Of a stretch of 64,000 bases of DNA, positions 1-8,928 are shown piece after piece. The stretch comes from Sphingobacterium sp. UBA5670. Lineage in GTDB: Bacteria > Bacteroidota > Bacteroidia > Sphingobacteriales > Sphingobacteriaceae. The notes under the pieces are model-generated. The model made no database searches, had not been told where the DNA came from, and saw only the letters and a program-made list of their open reading frames with translations. The stretch covers positions 48,740-112,739 of the forward strand of contig NZ_DIIM01000016.1 of NCBI RefSeq assembly GCF_002420705.1, read 5' to 3'. The position numbers and the translations under genes are program-made. Every line of letters starts with the position of its first letter. Positions within the stretch are counted from its first letter, which is position 1.

Positions 1-20
1 ATTGATTGATTGATTGATTG
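1..20. repeat. ATTG tetranucleotide repeat at window edge
   Basis: Five perfect tandem ATTG units open the window, so the repeat may extend further upstream. Every forward frame through it meets TGA within 12 bases, so it cannot be translated rightward. The reverse strand (CAAT units) is open. Positions 10-87 downstream read as an open stretch ending in TGA that resembles a protein C-terminus, but no start is visible. Confidence 0.6.
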
Positions 21-152
21 TCCGCTCAATATTGATTTTCTGCAAATTTTTAATGAAGAATTCCCCAGATTAGCTTTTGCGCTTTGATAAATGTCGCAAA
101 AGAAGTAATTTCACAACAATAGTGTTTAATCAGTATAGCTTATAAACAATTC

Positions 153-566
153 ATGACAACAGCAAAATCTTTGCCTACAGCGGGTTTAGTGAGTATTAAC
201 GGGGATAAATTATTATTAGCATATAGCAACAATAGAAAGGCGTGGTATCTGCCGGGCGGAAAGATTGATGCTGGAGAGGAGGCTTTGCAATCCCTTCGGC
301 GGGAGATTTTGGAGGAGTTAAATATCGCTCTGGATCCGGAGAAAATCTCGTATTACTGTCATGTCACGGCCCCGGCATATGGGCTGGTGCCTGAAGTCAT
401 TATGGAGCAGGATTGTTTTCTATATCCATTAACAGAACAGATCGAACCCAGTAATGAGATCGGTGCAGTTTGTTATTTTTCACACCAGGAATACCTGGAA
501 GAATCCATCCAGGTAGTTGGCGTTTTGCATGTGTTTGATAAGTTGAAAGCCGACGGATTAATTTAA
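153..566 (+). CDS. Nudix hydrolase
   Basis: A 137-residue protein of the Nudix superfamily, which hydrolyses nucleoside diphosphates linked to another moiety. The Nudix box spans residues 36-58: G36, E42, then R50-E51 with E54 and E55, which bind the catalytic divalent metal. The glycine usually found near the end of the box is Asn57 here. The length is normal for a single-domain member, and no transmembrane segment or signal peptide is visible. The ATG at 153 follows an AT-rich stretch. It stands alone, convergent with the minus-strand gene that follows 15 bases later. The substrate cannot be told from sequence; dNTP or ADP-sugar pools are typical for this group. Family assignment is firm, function general. 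Confidence 0.9.
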   Translation: MTTAKSLPTAGLVSINGDKLLLAYSNNRKAWYLPGGKIDAGEEALQSLRREILEELNIALDPEKISYYCHVTAPAYGLVPEVIMEQDCFLYPLTEQIEPSNEIGAVCYFSHQEYLEESIQVVGVLHVFDKLKADGLI

Positions 567-581
567 TATATTTTGCTGCTT

Positions 582-1109
582 CTATATTCCGTAGCCCTCA
601 TTGAGACAGCTGATACCTTTTGTGTCTTTTAAAGGAACAATCTTTTGGCTTTTAGTATCCATTCGCCATGCTTTGACAATTTTGTCAAAATATTCTTTGC
701 TTTCATCGACCCGGCTAATGGCTATAATTTCGCTGTTTGGCTTATCACCCTGTTTGCAGTTGCATAGGCTGAGCTGCTCGTTGGGCTTCAGTCTTTGGAT
801 ATTGATGGTATCCAAAATCTTATATTTGACTTTGCCTTTGCTGTCATCCGGCAATAATTCCTCCAAGATACAAACACCGTTTTTGGAATTTGTAAAATAG
901 CCGGCAGCAAAGCGATAATCACCTTTTGTATTTTTGTCGGTTTCGATGACCGCACCGGTCGCGTAGGTATAGGACTTTAATTCAGCGATCTCATTGATCT
1001 CACGGAATACCTTGCCATATAACGGGTTTTTCTGGTCGTTAACGGTGTTGAAACTGGACCAGCTGCAGATCGATAGAACCGCAATGGGTATAATTAGTGT
1101 ATATCTCAT
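582..1109 (-). CDS. Exported protein of unknown function
   Basis: A 175-residue protein that I do not recognise. The N-terminus (MRYTL, then a hydrophobic stretch to about residue 18) looks like a signal peptide, so it is probably periplasmic or outer-membrane associated. The mature part is polar, lysine-rich and contains a CNC pair, with no motif I can name. I chose the ATG at 1109 over the upstream TTG at 1118 because it sits directly before the hydrophobic segment. It is separated from the AsmA-like gene upstream by a strong hairpin at 1122-1177, so it is probably transcribed separately. Confidence 0.6.
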   Translation of the reverse strand: MRYTLIIPIAVLSICSWSSFNTVNDQKNPLYGKVFREINEIAELKSYTYATGAVIETDKNTKGDYRFAAGYFTNSKNGVCILEELLPDDSKGKVKYKILDTINIQRLKPNEQLSLCNCKQGDKPNSEIIAISRVDESKEYFDKIVKAWRMDTKSQKIVPLKDTKGISCLNEGYGI

Positions 1110-1121
1110 AGCTCCCAATAA

Positions 1122-1177
1122 TTAAAAACGTTGTTTAAGATAATCATTCTTTCTGTAATCTTAAACAACGTTTTTAA
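1122..1177 (-). terminator. Strong intrinsic terminator
   Basis: A perfect 20-bp inverted repeat pairs 1122-1141 with 1158-1177 around a 16-base loop. The outer ends are A/T runs, so transcription on the minus strand meets a U-rich tail. It lies just after the AsmA-like gene and would end that transcript; the symmetry could also serve plus-strand transcripts. Confidence 0.8.
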
Positions 1178-1223
1178 CTAAGCGCTATTGTGTTAGATGA
1201 AATTATTGAAAATAATTACCGCT

Positions 1224-4200
1224 TTACTTTGTCTGCGTTTCTTGCACTTTTTGAGATTCTTTATATACTTTGCTGTCCTCGTCATCCATTTCCATATCGA
1301 GGTCTTCTTCTTTGTATTTTCCCATCTTTAGGTGAAAGTTATCGGCTGTACCCGTGATACGCATCGGTATTCCAAATATTCCAAAAGGAGGGAGACCTAG
1401 TCGGAAACCCAAGTTCATCCGTCCGTCTAAGGTAACCTGACCTTCAAACCGGGGTCTGAAACCCATCATTTTCATTTTCGTACGTTCGATGGTCATCACA
1501 TTATTTTTGATTTGGGATTTAATAACAACTTTTTTCACTTCGCCATCTTTCAATTTTTCCTTGGAAGTAGATTGACTGATCCCATTAAGTAGTTTGAAGC
1601 CTCTGAACTTAATCTGATTTAGTGTCAGGGATCCCTCACCGACGATTGAAGGCATTACGGGTTGCATATTGCCATTCAATAGACCGCCCAATTTGTAATC
1701 CAGCGAAACGAGGCCATACGCATTTTTTGCAGAGCTGACCATTTCTCTAAACATGGGTATCTCTTTGTAGGCGCGTTGAATATCAAAGCTGTCGGCTTTT
1801 ACAGCATAATCAAAGCTTGCCCTACGTGGATTTATAGGACGATAATTTCCGCTCATACCCACTTTTAGTCCCGCTAGTTCAAAGTTGGTCTTGTTCAGGA
1901 TCATCTTACCATCTTTTACCTGTAAGTCGCCTTTAAAGTCTCTGATATTCATTTTATTGTACAATATCGTGTTGACAAGACCTAATACCTGAATGTCCAA
2001 ATTTTTAGGTAGAAGAACTACACCACTTTCCGAAGAGCTTGCAGTTGTCGACGCGGCCGGAGAAGCAAAAACCATAAAATCATCCACATTGATTTTCCTG
2101 CTGCTGAGTGTAAATTGACCTTTTAATGGTGCTAGACTGCTTGTTGCGTAATTAATAATATTGTTGAGATATCCCTTGATGGAAATATCATTTTTAGCAT
2201 AGCCAACCAAGAATTTATCAAAATTCATTTTCTCCTGATTAAAGCTGAAATTTCCGCTTTTAATTGCAATAGGCTGTGGCAGCATGTCGGACTGAACTTG
2301 GATATTTCCAATACTTAGCCGGCCACTATTTTGGAGCCGGGCATAATGACCATTGGTGGCATCGCTCTGTAAGCCTTTTAAACTGAAATCTGTATAGATA
2401 AAACCGTCAACGTTGGTGCCATCCAATGCAAAGAGTTTATAAATAGGGCCGAGATTGAGCTTACCCTTGGATTGTATGCTGTATTTGATGTTATTGAAGT
2501 TCTTGAGGTCTGCATTTAAGAAAAAAGGTTCGCCTGCAAATGTAAATGATACTGGTAGGATTTTGACATTGAGGTCCTTAAGCGAGCCTTTTTCGCTATT
2601 GACAAAAGCTTCGACCTGAATGTTTTCCATCGGGATAGGATAGTCATTTGATTTGATTAACCCATTTTTCATCGTGATGGACGTATTGGTCTCGGGAAAA
2701 ATATTGCGTTTGAGATCCACGTATCCTTTTGCCATTAAGTTGATGTCAACCAGTCCAGCTAATTCGACTTGTTTAATTGGATAGAAATTCTTGATATCCG
2801 CTAAATTAACCAATGCCTTTAGATCTGAATGAACTGCGATTTTATTAAAATCTGTTATCGAAATAAAACCTTTTATATAATTGTTGAGTGCCTGCACCGA
2901 AATATCGTGTATTGATATGGATGCACTTTTTAACTGGCCATCGGGATCTTTAGCTTCAAGCTGATAAGCAATTTTTTCAAGCCCCTGTGGCAGGTTGGCC
3001 AATTTGAATTTTCCATCTATCAGTGTATTTTTGATATCAAAAGTAGGGATGGATGCAATATATTCCTGCTCGCGTTTTTGAAGTCCTACTTTACGGATAG
3101 CTTTGGCATAGGTGCCGTCGATTTTGGCATCAAGATTCCATTTTCCACCAAAAGAGAAATCTGGAAACTGCAATGAGGCGTGGAGTTTATCCAGGTCAAG
3201 GTCACTTCTTATGTTGGCATGTACCGTTACAGGATGTAGTCCTGCAATATTGCCCTGTGCATTGAAATAACCTGATGCAACTTTAAAATCAAACTGTTTG
3301 AGGTCAATATGTAGGGAATCGGGATTTAATGCCGGCAGGTCTATCCGTAATTTTGCATTCCAGTCAGTTAATGGATTGGCCGATTGTTTAAAGGCGAGAT
3401 AGCCATTGTTGACCATAAGCCCCAGGGAAAGATCAGGCATTTTGTTGTTATCGACTATATAATCTCCCTCTAAATTGACGAAAACCTCAGATGTTCCTTT
3501 CACCGAGAGATCCTTGATCCAAGAAGCATAGCTGTTTGGGACTAATGAAAGCAATTCGGCCAAAGTGCTTTCCTGTGATTTTAATTTGAAATCTAGGTGA
3601 TAGCCATGGGAAATAAAAGACAGCAGCCCACGGAAACGAACCGGTAATTGATTTATTTTAATATCATTTCGTTCGAAGACGAAGGATAATGTGTTGGTAT
3701 TGATCCGTGTCAGTAAATTGGCATCGATCGACTTTTTGTCTACATATAATTCATTGTCAAAGGAAAATGAAAAGGATGCTATTTTCGCACGTGTATTTAA
3801 ATCAAAAATATTTGACATCAGATCTCCTTTACCTTCATATTCCAGATCTTTTGCTTCGATCTGAAGGGGAATGGAACGATCTTCATAATGAAGATTTGTT
3901 TTTTCAAGCTTAATTAATTGAAAAGCCAGAGCGCTGCTTTCTGCATTATCCTGTTTTTTAGTAGAATCCGATGGGTTTGATTTATAAATAGAATAATTGG
4001 CATTTCCCAACGAATCGACTAAGATGTTGACCTTTCCGCTATTAACGATAAATTTGTCGATCACAATTTTGGATTTGAGCAAGCTTATCAGGTCGATGCC
4101 AAAACTGACTTGTTTTGCAGCGAGCAGGGTGTCGTTTTTGAAAGGCTCGGCTCCTTTTAGCAAAACATCATCCATCGATGCGGTAAGCAAGGGAAACTGA

Positions 4201-4460
4201 TCAAAGAAGGTCAATCTTACTTTGGCATAATTTAACTCGCCCGTAATATGTTCGTTTACGAGTGATTTAACCTTGCTGTTTACTTCATTTTCGAATATAT
4301 AGGGAATAGATAATATGCTGATAACGACCAATGTTATGATACTTGCAAAAACGATAGAGATTCGTTTCACAACCTTTATGAATGTTGCTTTTGACACTTT
4401 GTAACTTTTTGTGGTTACAAAAATCAGAAAATTATTATTAATCTCGGTTAAATGCCCCAT
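1224..4460 (-). CDS. AsmA-like outer-membrane biogenesis protein
   Basis: A 1078-residue protein with one N-terminal membrane anchor (about residues 30-55) followed by a very long periplasmic part of repeated beta-rich segments. This is the architecture of AsmA/TamB/YhdP-type proteins, which are thought to bridge the inner and outer membranes and move phospholipid. The closing region (about 950-1050) with its GFRPRFEGQ and GLPPFGIFGIPM motifs is typical of the AsmA C-terminal domain. The extreme C-terminus is charged and cytosol-like. ATG at 4460. It is divergent from the histidine kinase, with 66 bases between them, and monocistronic up to the 1122-1177 terminator. Family call is good; the precise substrate is unknown. 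Confidence 0.85.
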   Translation of the reverse strand: MGHLTEINNNFLIFVTTKSYKVSKATFIKVVKRISIVFASIITLVVISILSIPYIFENEVNSKVKSLVNEHITGELNYAKVRLTFFDQFPLLTASMDDVLLKGAEPFKNDTLLAAKQVSFGIDLISLLKSKIVIDKFIVNSGKVNILVDSLGNANYSIYKSNPSDSTKKQDNAESSALAFQLIKLEKTNLHYEDRSIPLQIEAKDLEYEGKGDLMSNIFDLNTRAKIASFSFSFDNELYVDKKSIDANLLTRINTNTLSFVFERNDIKINQLPVRFRGLLSFISHGYHLDFKLKSQESTLAELLSLVPNSYASWIKDLSVKGTSEVFVNLEGDYIVDNNKMPDLSLGLMVNNGYLAFKQSANPLTDWNAKLRIDLPALNPDSLHIDLKQFDFKVASGYFNAQGNIAGLHPVTVHANIRSDLDLDKLHASLQFPDFSFGGKWNLDAKIDGTYAKAIRKVGLQKREQEYIASIPTFDIKNTLIDGKFKLANLPQGLEKIAYQLEAKDPDGQLKSASISIHDISVQALNNYIKGFISITDFNKIAVHSDLKALVNLADIKNFYPIKQVELAGLVDINLMAKGYVDLKRNIFPETNTSITMKNGLIKSNDYPIPMENIQVEAFVNSEKGSLKDLNVKILPVSFTFAGEPFFLNADLKNFNNIKYSIQSKGKLNLGPIYKLFALDGTNVDGFIYTDFSLKGLQSDATNGHYARLQNSGRLSIGNIQVQSDMLPQPIAIKSGNFSFNQEKMNFDKFLVGYAKNDISIKGYLNNIINYATSSLAPLKGQFTLSSRKINVDDFMVFASPAASTTASSSESGVVLLPKNLDIQVLGLVNTILYNKMNIRDFKGDLQVKDGKMILNKTNFELAGLKVGMSGNYRPINPRRASFDYAVKADSFDIQRAYKEIPMFREMVSSAKNAYGLVSLDYKLGGLLNGNMQPVMPSIVGEGSLTLNQIKFRGFKLLNGISQSTSKEKLKDGEVKKVVIKSQIKNNVMTIERTKMKMMGFRPRFEGQVTLDGRMNLGFRLGLPPFGIFGIPMRITGTADNFHLKMGKYKEEDLDMEMDDEDSKVYKESQKVQETQTK

Positions 4461-4526
4461 TTATTTTGATTAGCTCTTGGAATATGTCGTGTTTTATTGA
4501 CAACGAGCTGAGCTAAAGCCTTTCTT

Positions 4527-5921
4527 ATGAAGCGGTTCGCATACGCTTTAGAAAATTTCATGTATTTTTGCGGCGTGAAATTTAGATTTAAAAATGCCGA
4601 ACAGAAAAATAGTATTATCCTCATTGCCTGTTTGTTTTTGTTGTTGCTGATAGGGGGAGGTTTGCTCGGTGTTATCCATCATAAGGTCGATCGTCTTAAT
4701 AAACGGATCCTGATGGATTTTGCAGATGAGAATATGTTGCTGGTAAAAAAGCAGCTGGAATTGCTGCAGCAGGATATCTACCTTTCAGAAAAAAAAATAC
4801 TGGATCAGTTTGCTTTTGATCCGAGCAAAAATAGCGATTCGCTGCTAGTCATTGTACCTGTGGGGCAATCGGATCAGCTAGGCAGCCGGATGCTGACCTT
4901 GCTGCAGACCCGTACGGTACAGCATCGACTGTACCATATCTATATTGATATTGAAAAGTTAAACGCCTATTTCGCGCGGCTCAATTTTGGAAGAAGAGCC
5001 TATTTTGAACTTTATGATGATAAGGGGATATGTGTGTATTCGCCGGACAATCGCAAGTGGGGGAAGCGAAAAGATGCTGAAATTACTAAACAGGGGCGAA
5101 TTGTCAAGTCCGATTATCTTGAATTGGATGTCATGGTCAATGCCTACCCCAGCAATATTTTGTTTGTGGGCGGTGAAATCAGGGTATACGTCTTGTTGTT
5201 GAGTATTGAGGAAGAAATTCAGGAGCTGTTGACCTATAGTATTTTGCTTGGCGTAGGTTTGATGTTGGTGGCCATGGTGTTGATCTACTTTAATGCCATG
5301 GAAAGGCGTAAGATCCAGCAATTGAAAATGCAGTCCTTGAAACAGGAAAATGAGTATACACAAATGCGGCTGGTTCAGCTGCGGCAGCAGATCAATCCAC
5401 ATTTTCTATTCAATACCTTTGGATCACTCCAATACCTGATCGGAAAGGATGACGATCTTGCGAAGTCTTTTATTGGCAAGATGACAAAGGTCTATCGGAA
5501 GATGCTTCGTACAGATGAGAACGAATGGTCGTCATTGGGGGAGGAACTGGAACTGGCTAAAGCTTATTTCTTTTTGCAGCAGGTGCGGTTTGGAACGGCA
5601 TTAAGTGATATGAAGATCGATATTCCAGCAACATTATTCGCGCAGAAGATCCCGCGCTTGGGTCTGCAGATGCTCGTCGAAAACGCAATTAAGCATACCC
5701 GCATTTCGACCGAAAATCCACTTACGATTGAGGTTCTCTTCCTTGCTGAAGGAAACGTCCTGGAGATCCGCAATAACTGGCAGCCCAGACAGGGGGCAGA
5801 GCTTGAAGGCGAGGGGTATGGGCTTAATTATTTGGCATCTATCTATAGTTACTATGCGATGTCTGGTTTTCGATATGGGATAGAAGCGGGTTATTTTTCT
5901 GTATCCTTACCACTCTCATAA
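4527..5921 (+). CDS. LytS-type sensor histidine kinase
   Basis: A 464-residue membrane kinase. A transmembrane helix near 30-50 and another near 233-255 enclose an extracytoplasmic sensor of about 180 residues. A short coiled coil leads to the His_kinase domain (motif QINPHFLFN, phospho-acceptor H292) and a C-terminal ATPase fold with the N-box LVENAIKH. This class pairs with LytTR response regulators. The likely partner is 7.8 kb downstream (13683-14408), beyond the protease and SusCD genes. The start is uncertain: ATG 4527 gives the longest form, but ATG 4560 or GTG 4575 would also precede the first helix, and a TATTTTTG promoter-like box lies at 4563-4570. The sensor domain is not assignable by eye. 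Confidence 0.88.
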   Translation: MKRFAYALENFMYFCGVKFRFKNAEQKNSIILIACLFLLLLIGGGLLGVIHHKVDRLNKRILMDFADENMLLVKKQLELLQQDIYLSEKKILDQFAFDPSKNSDSLLVIVPVGQSDQLGSRMLTLLQTRTVQHRLYHIYIDIEKLNAYFARLNFGRRAYFELYDDKGICVYSPDNRKWGKRKDAEITKQGRIVKSDYLELDVMVNAYPSNILFVGGEIRVYVLLLSIEEEIQELLTYSILLGVGLMLVAMVLIYFNAMERRKIQQLKMQSLKQENEYTQMRLVQLRQQINPHFLFNTFGSLQYLIGKDDDLAKSFIGKMTKVYRKMLRTDENEWSSLGEELELAKAYFFLQQVRFGTALSDMKIDIPATLFAQKIPRLGLQMLVENAIKHTRISTENPLTIEVLFLAEGNVLEIRNNWQPRQGAELEGEGYGLNYLASIYSYYAMSGFRYGIEAGYFSVSLPLS

Positions 5922-5954
5922 GCTTGAAAATAAAGAATAAAAGGTGCTGGGTTT

Positions 5955-6006
5955 ACGTGTTCATGTTTTTATAGTACGCGTTCATACCTCTAAAATGCGC
6001 GTTCAT
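5955..6006 (+). promoter_or_regulatory. Three direct repeats at 21-bp spacing, candidate LytTR operators
   Basis: Copies ACGTGTTCAT (5955-5964), ACGCGTTCAT (5976-5985) and GCGCGTTCAT (5997-6006) start exactly 21 bases apart, two helical turns. LytTR proteins are known to bind pairs of direct repeats with a GTTNAT-like core at this period. The last copy ends 10 bases before a -7-type box, where the upstream promoter element would lie, so activation by a bound regulator is the natural reading. The regulator at 13683-14408 is the obvious candidate. Confidence 0.75.
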
Positions 6007-6015
6007 CCCTTTGCA

Positions 6016-6023
6016 TACTTTTG
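6016..6023 (+). promoter_or_regulatory. Bacteroidota -7 box for the protease-susCD operon
   Basis: TACTTTTG matches the TAnnTTTG consensus of the Bacteroidota housekeeping sigma factor. No TTTG element is found 19-21 bases upstream; that space is filled by the direct repeats. The promoter therefore looks activator-dependent. The predicted start of transcription is around 6030. Confidence 0.55.
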
Positions 6024-6305
6024 TATATAATATTTTTAACAAATTTGGCTCCTAATCTAGGAATTTTAGTTCGTGATTAGCCTAATCCTATCCGATCAAA
6101 TAGCATGCGTTTTAAGTATAAATGCCTTGGGATTGACCTGCTTGGAATAGACAAAATTACTTCTAATCATGTTGGAGTAAGTTAAAATTAGCTTACAGAT
6201 AATACTAGATAATAGGTCGATGATCCGTCATCACTTTTGAAAAACACAGGGAGTGCAACGAGCCCCTTTATACCTTTGAAAATGAGGGCTCAAAATATTT
6301 ATTTG

Positions 6306-8909
6306 ATGAAAAACACTTATACTAAGCTAGCCATAGGTCTTTTATTTTCCGCCGGTTTCATGCAATCTTGTTCAATCTTGCAAACTGTAGGCCTGAGAAA
6401 AAAAGAAACGGTTACTTCTGCCAAAGATTCTACTGCCAAGAAAGATTCGACAGCCGCATACGACAAATTGTTGAAAGATGCTCGCGTTGACAGTGGTATG
6501 TTTGGGGTGATCCACAAGGAAAATAATTACTATTTTGAAATTCCATTGAAAAAAATGGGGCAGGATATTCTGCTGATACAGAAGTTGTCTTCCGTTCCAT
6601 TGGCTTTAAATGAGGCTGGGGTAAACAAAGGAATGAATTATGAAAATAAGGTCATCCGGTTTACACTCCGCAAGGAGAAGAAAGAGGTGTGGGTTTCGGA
6701 AATTAAGCCTCAGGTCGAAGTTCCTAAAGGTGACGCCATAGCCGCTTCAGTACACGATAATTACCGCCCTTCTTATATTGAATCTTTTAAAATTGAAAGT
6801 TATTCAAAAGATTCAAGTGCTGTTGTGATCAAAGTCAATAAGGTATTTGATGGTTCTGAGAAGAGCTTTACAGATGTATTTACTTCTTTGGGTTTGGGAA
6901 CTTCACCTAAAACCAGTATCTCTACGGTTGAGGATATCAAATCCTATGCGAATAATATTGTGGTGAAATCTGTATTTTCTACCAAAGTAACCGAGGGTAA
7001 TGAATCTGTACCGGTTTCTTTGGAAATTACAAGTAATCTCTACGAACTGCCTGAGACGCCTATGGTCGCACGGTTTGCAGATCCAAGAGTTGGTTTCTTT
7101 ACTTCACCGCGTTGGTATTTCAATGATAAACAGCAAGAACTGGATAAGAAAAACTTGGTCAATCGCTGGCGTTTGGAACCGCGTGATGAAGATAAAGCGC
7201 GCTATCTGAAAGGGGAGCTGGTAGAACCAAAGAAACCGATTGTCTTTTATTTGGATCCGGCGACACCAAAACAATGGCGTCAGGCCATTATTGATGGCGT
7301 ACATGATTGGCAGGTCGCATTTGAAGCCGCCGGTTTCAAGAATGCAATTCTTGCAAAACAGCAGCCCGATAGTGTCAAATTTGATCCCGATGATGCTAAT
7401 GTTTCTTCTATTGTGTATGCCGCCTCTGCTCAGGCTAATGCCATGGGGCCATCTGTTGTAGACCCGCGCTCGGGAGAGATATTAGAAGCTGATGTAATCT
7501 GGTGGCACAACGTCATGACTATTCTGAACAGCTGGATGCGCATACAGACCGGTATCGTCGATACATCAGTACGTGCTAATGTTTTTTCCGATGAGAAAAT
7601 GGCACATGCCATTCGTTTTGTTTCTTCCCATGAAATCGGACACACGCTCGGATTGATGCACAATATGGGCTCTTCGGCAAGTTTCCCTGTTGATTCGTTG
7701 CGCAGCAAAAGTTTTACCGCCAAAATGGGGGGGACTGCTCCTTCCATCATGGATTACGCCCGTTTCAATTATGTCGCACAGCCTGAGGACGGCGTAGAGC
7801 AAATTACTCCCGTGATCGGTGCTTACGACAAGTATGCCATTGGCTGGGCCTACCGCTGGTACGGCAAAACACAACCTTGGGATGAAATCCCTTTGCTGAG
7901 AAAGGAAATTGATAGCCATGTACATGATCCTATTTATCATTATGGTGAACAGCAAGATTCTAAAAATATTGTTGATCCGCGGGCACAGTCGGAAGATCTT
8001 GGTGATGACGCCATGAAAGCTGGTGAATATGGTATGCTGAACCTGCGTCGCATGATGCCTAATATCATCAATTGGACAACCAATGTCGGCGATGATTATT
8101 ATCGCGCGGGTAAGCTGTATATGGGTGTGGTCGGACAATGGTATGCCTATGCTGATCACGTCTTAAATAATATCGGCGGTATTTATCTGGAAAATGCTGT
8201 TTTAGGTGATCAAAAAGATGCTTATAGCCCGGTGCCTAAAGAAAAACAAGTGCGCGCTTTGGAGTACCTCAAGAAGAATGTCTTTTACATGCCCGAGTGG
8301 TTGTTCGTTCCAGAGCTGATGGCAAAGACATTTCCATTGAAAGATTCTCCGATAGGGCCATTTGAGTATGCGCCTTATAACTTACAACGTGAATTTCAAT
8401 ACGCTATGTTGTATAAACTGGTCAATGATGAACGTTTGCTGCGTATGGTTGAGATGGAAAATCTTTTCGGAAGTAAGAAAGCATGGAGTGCACCGGAGTT
8501 TCTAACTTCTGTACGTCAGACAGTCTTTGCTAAAACCATCAGTGGACAATCGTTGGATCTTAAAACACGGATGCTGCAACAAAACTATGTGGATGTTCTG
8601 ATGGTCTCTACCAACAAATCGATGGAGAAATTAAATGCGAAGAAACTGGCAGGCGTTGAACAACTGGTTGAAGCGACACAACCTGACCTATGTTTACATC
8701 CACAACATGCATCCTCTTCAAAAGCAGGACTGCGGAACGTACATGTCACTGGTATGATACGCACTTCCGATATGCTAACCTATAAACGAGCTGAATTATA
8801 TGAGATTTACCAGTTGTTGAAACAAAAGGAACGGACTGGTGACGCGACTACCAAATCGCATTATATGGATCTTTTATTACGTATTGCAAATACCTTAGAA
8901 TTAAACTAA
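6306..8909 (+). CDS. Zinc-dependent metalloprotease lipoprotein (DUF5117/DUF5118 type)
   Basis: An 867-residue exported protease. The N-terminus has a lipoprotein signal peptide with the cleavage cysteine in FMQSC, so it is probably anchored in the outer membrane. The metzincin-like zinc site HEIGHTLGLMHNM starts at H442, with the three histidines and catalytic glutamate intact. The layout fits the large Bacteroidota family carrying domains of unknown function around the catalytic core. I chose ATG 6306 over a TTG at 6237 because only it places the signal peptide at the terminus. It is the first gene of an operon with SusC and SusD (19 bases to SusC), which suggests that the protease makes peptides for the transporter. 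Substrate unknown. Confidence 0.9.
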   Translation: MKNTYTKLAIGLLFSAGFMQSCSILQTVGLRKKETVTSAKDSTAKKDSTAAYDKLLKDARVDSGMFGVIHKENNYYFEIPLKKMGQDILLIQKLSSVPLALNEAGVNKGMNYENKVIRFTLRKEKKEVWVSEIKPQVEVPKGDAIAASVHDNYRPSYIESFKIESYSKDSSAVVIKVNKVFDGSEKSFTDVFTSLGLGTSPKTSISTVEDIKSYANNIVVKSVFSTKVTEGNESVPVSLEITSNLYELPETPMVARFADPRVGFFTSPRWYFNDKQQELDKKNLVNRWRLEPRDEDKARYLKGELVEPKKPIVFYLDPATPKQWRQAIIDGVHDWQVAFEAAGFKNAILAKQQPDSVKFDPDDANVSSIVYAASAQANAMGPSVVDPRSGEILEADVIWWHNVMTILNSWMRIQTGIVDTSVRANVFSDEKMAHAIRFVSSHEIGHTLGLMHNMGSSASFPVDSLRSKSFTAKMGGTAPSIMDYARFNYVAQPEDGVEQITPVIGAYDKYAIGWAYRWYGKTQPWDEIPLLRKEIDSHVHDPIYHYGEQQDSKNIVDPRAQSEDLGDDAMKAGEYGMLNLRRMMPNIINWTTNVGDDYYRAGKLYMGVVGQWYAYADHVLNNIGGIYLENAVLGDQKDAYSPVPKEKQVRALEYLKKNVFYMPEWLFVPELMAKTFPLKDSPIGPFEYAPYNLQREFQYAMLYKLVNDERLLRMVEMENLFGSKKAWSAPEFLTSVRQTVFAKTISGQSLDLKTRMLQQNYVDVLMVSTNKSMEKLNAKKLAGVEQLVEATQPDLCLHPQHASSSKAGLRNVHVTGMIRTSDMLTYKRAELYEIYQLLKQKERTGDATTKSHYMDLLLRIANTLELN

Positions 8910-8928
8910 TATATTAACATCTACCAAA

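Larger units (their letters stand above)
5922..6305. other. Intergenic regulatory region before the protease operon
   Basis: This gap of 384 bases holds the three 21-bp-spaced repeats (5955-6006), a promoter-like box (6016-6023) and then a leader of roughly 275 bases before the first gene. The leader contains a small palindrome (TCCTA-ATC-TAGGA near 6051) but no open reading frame that I trust. A TTG at 6237 could extend the next gene but is unlikely to be the true start. Confidence 0.6.

Noticed and set aside
7566..8159. Long minus-strand frame opposite the metalloprotease
   Set aside because: It lies wholly inside a gene with an intact zinc motif and has no family-like residues; an antisense shadow.
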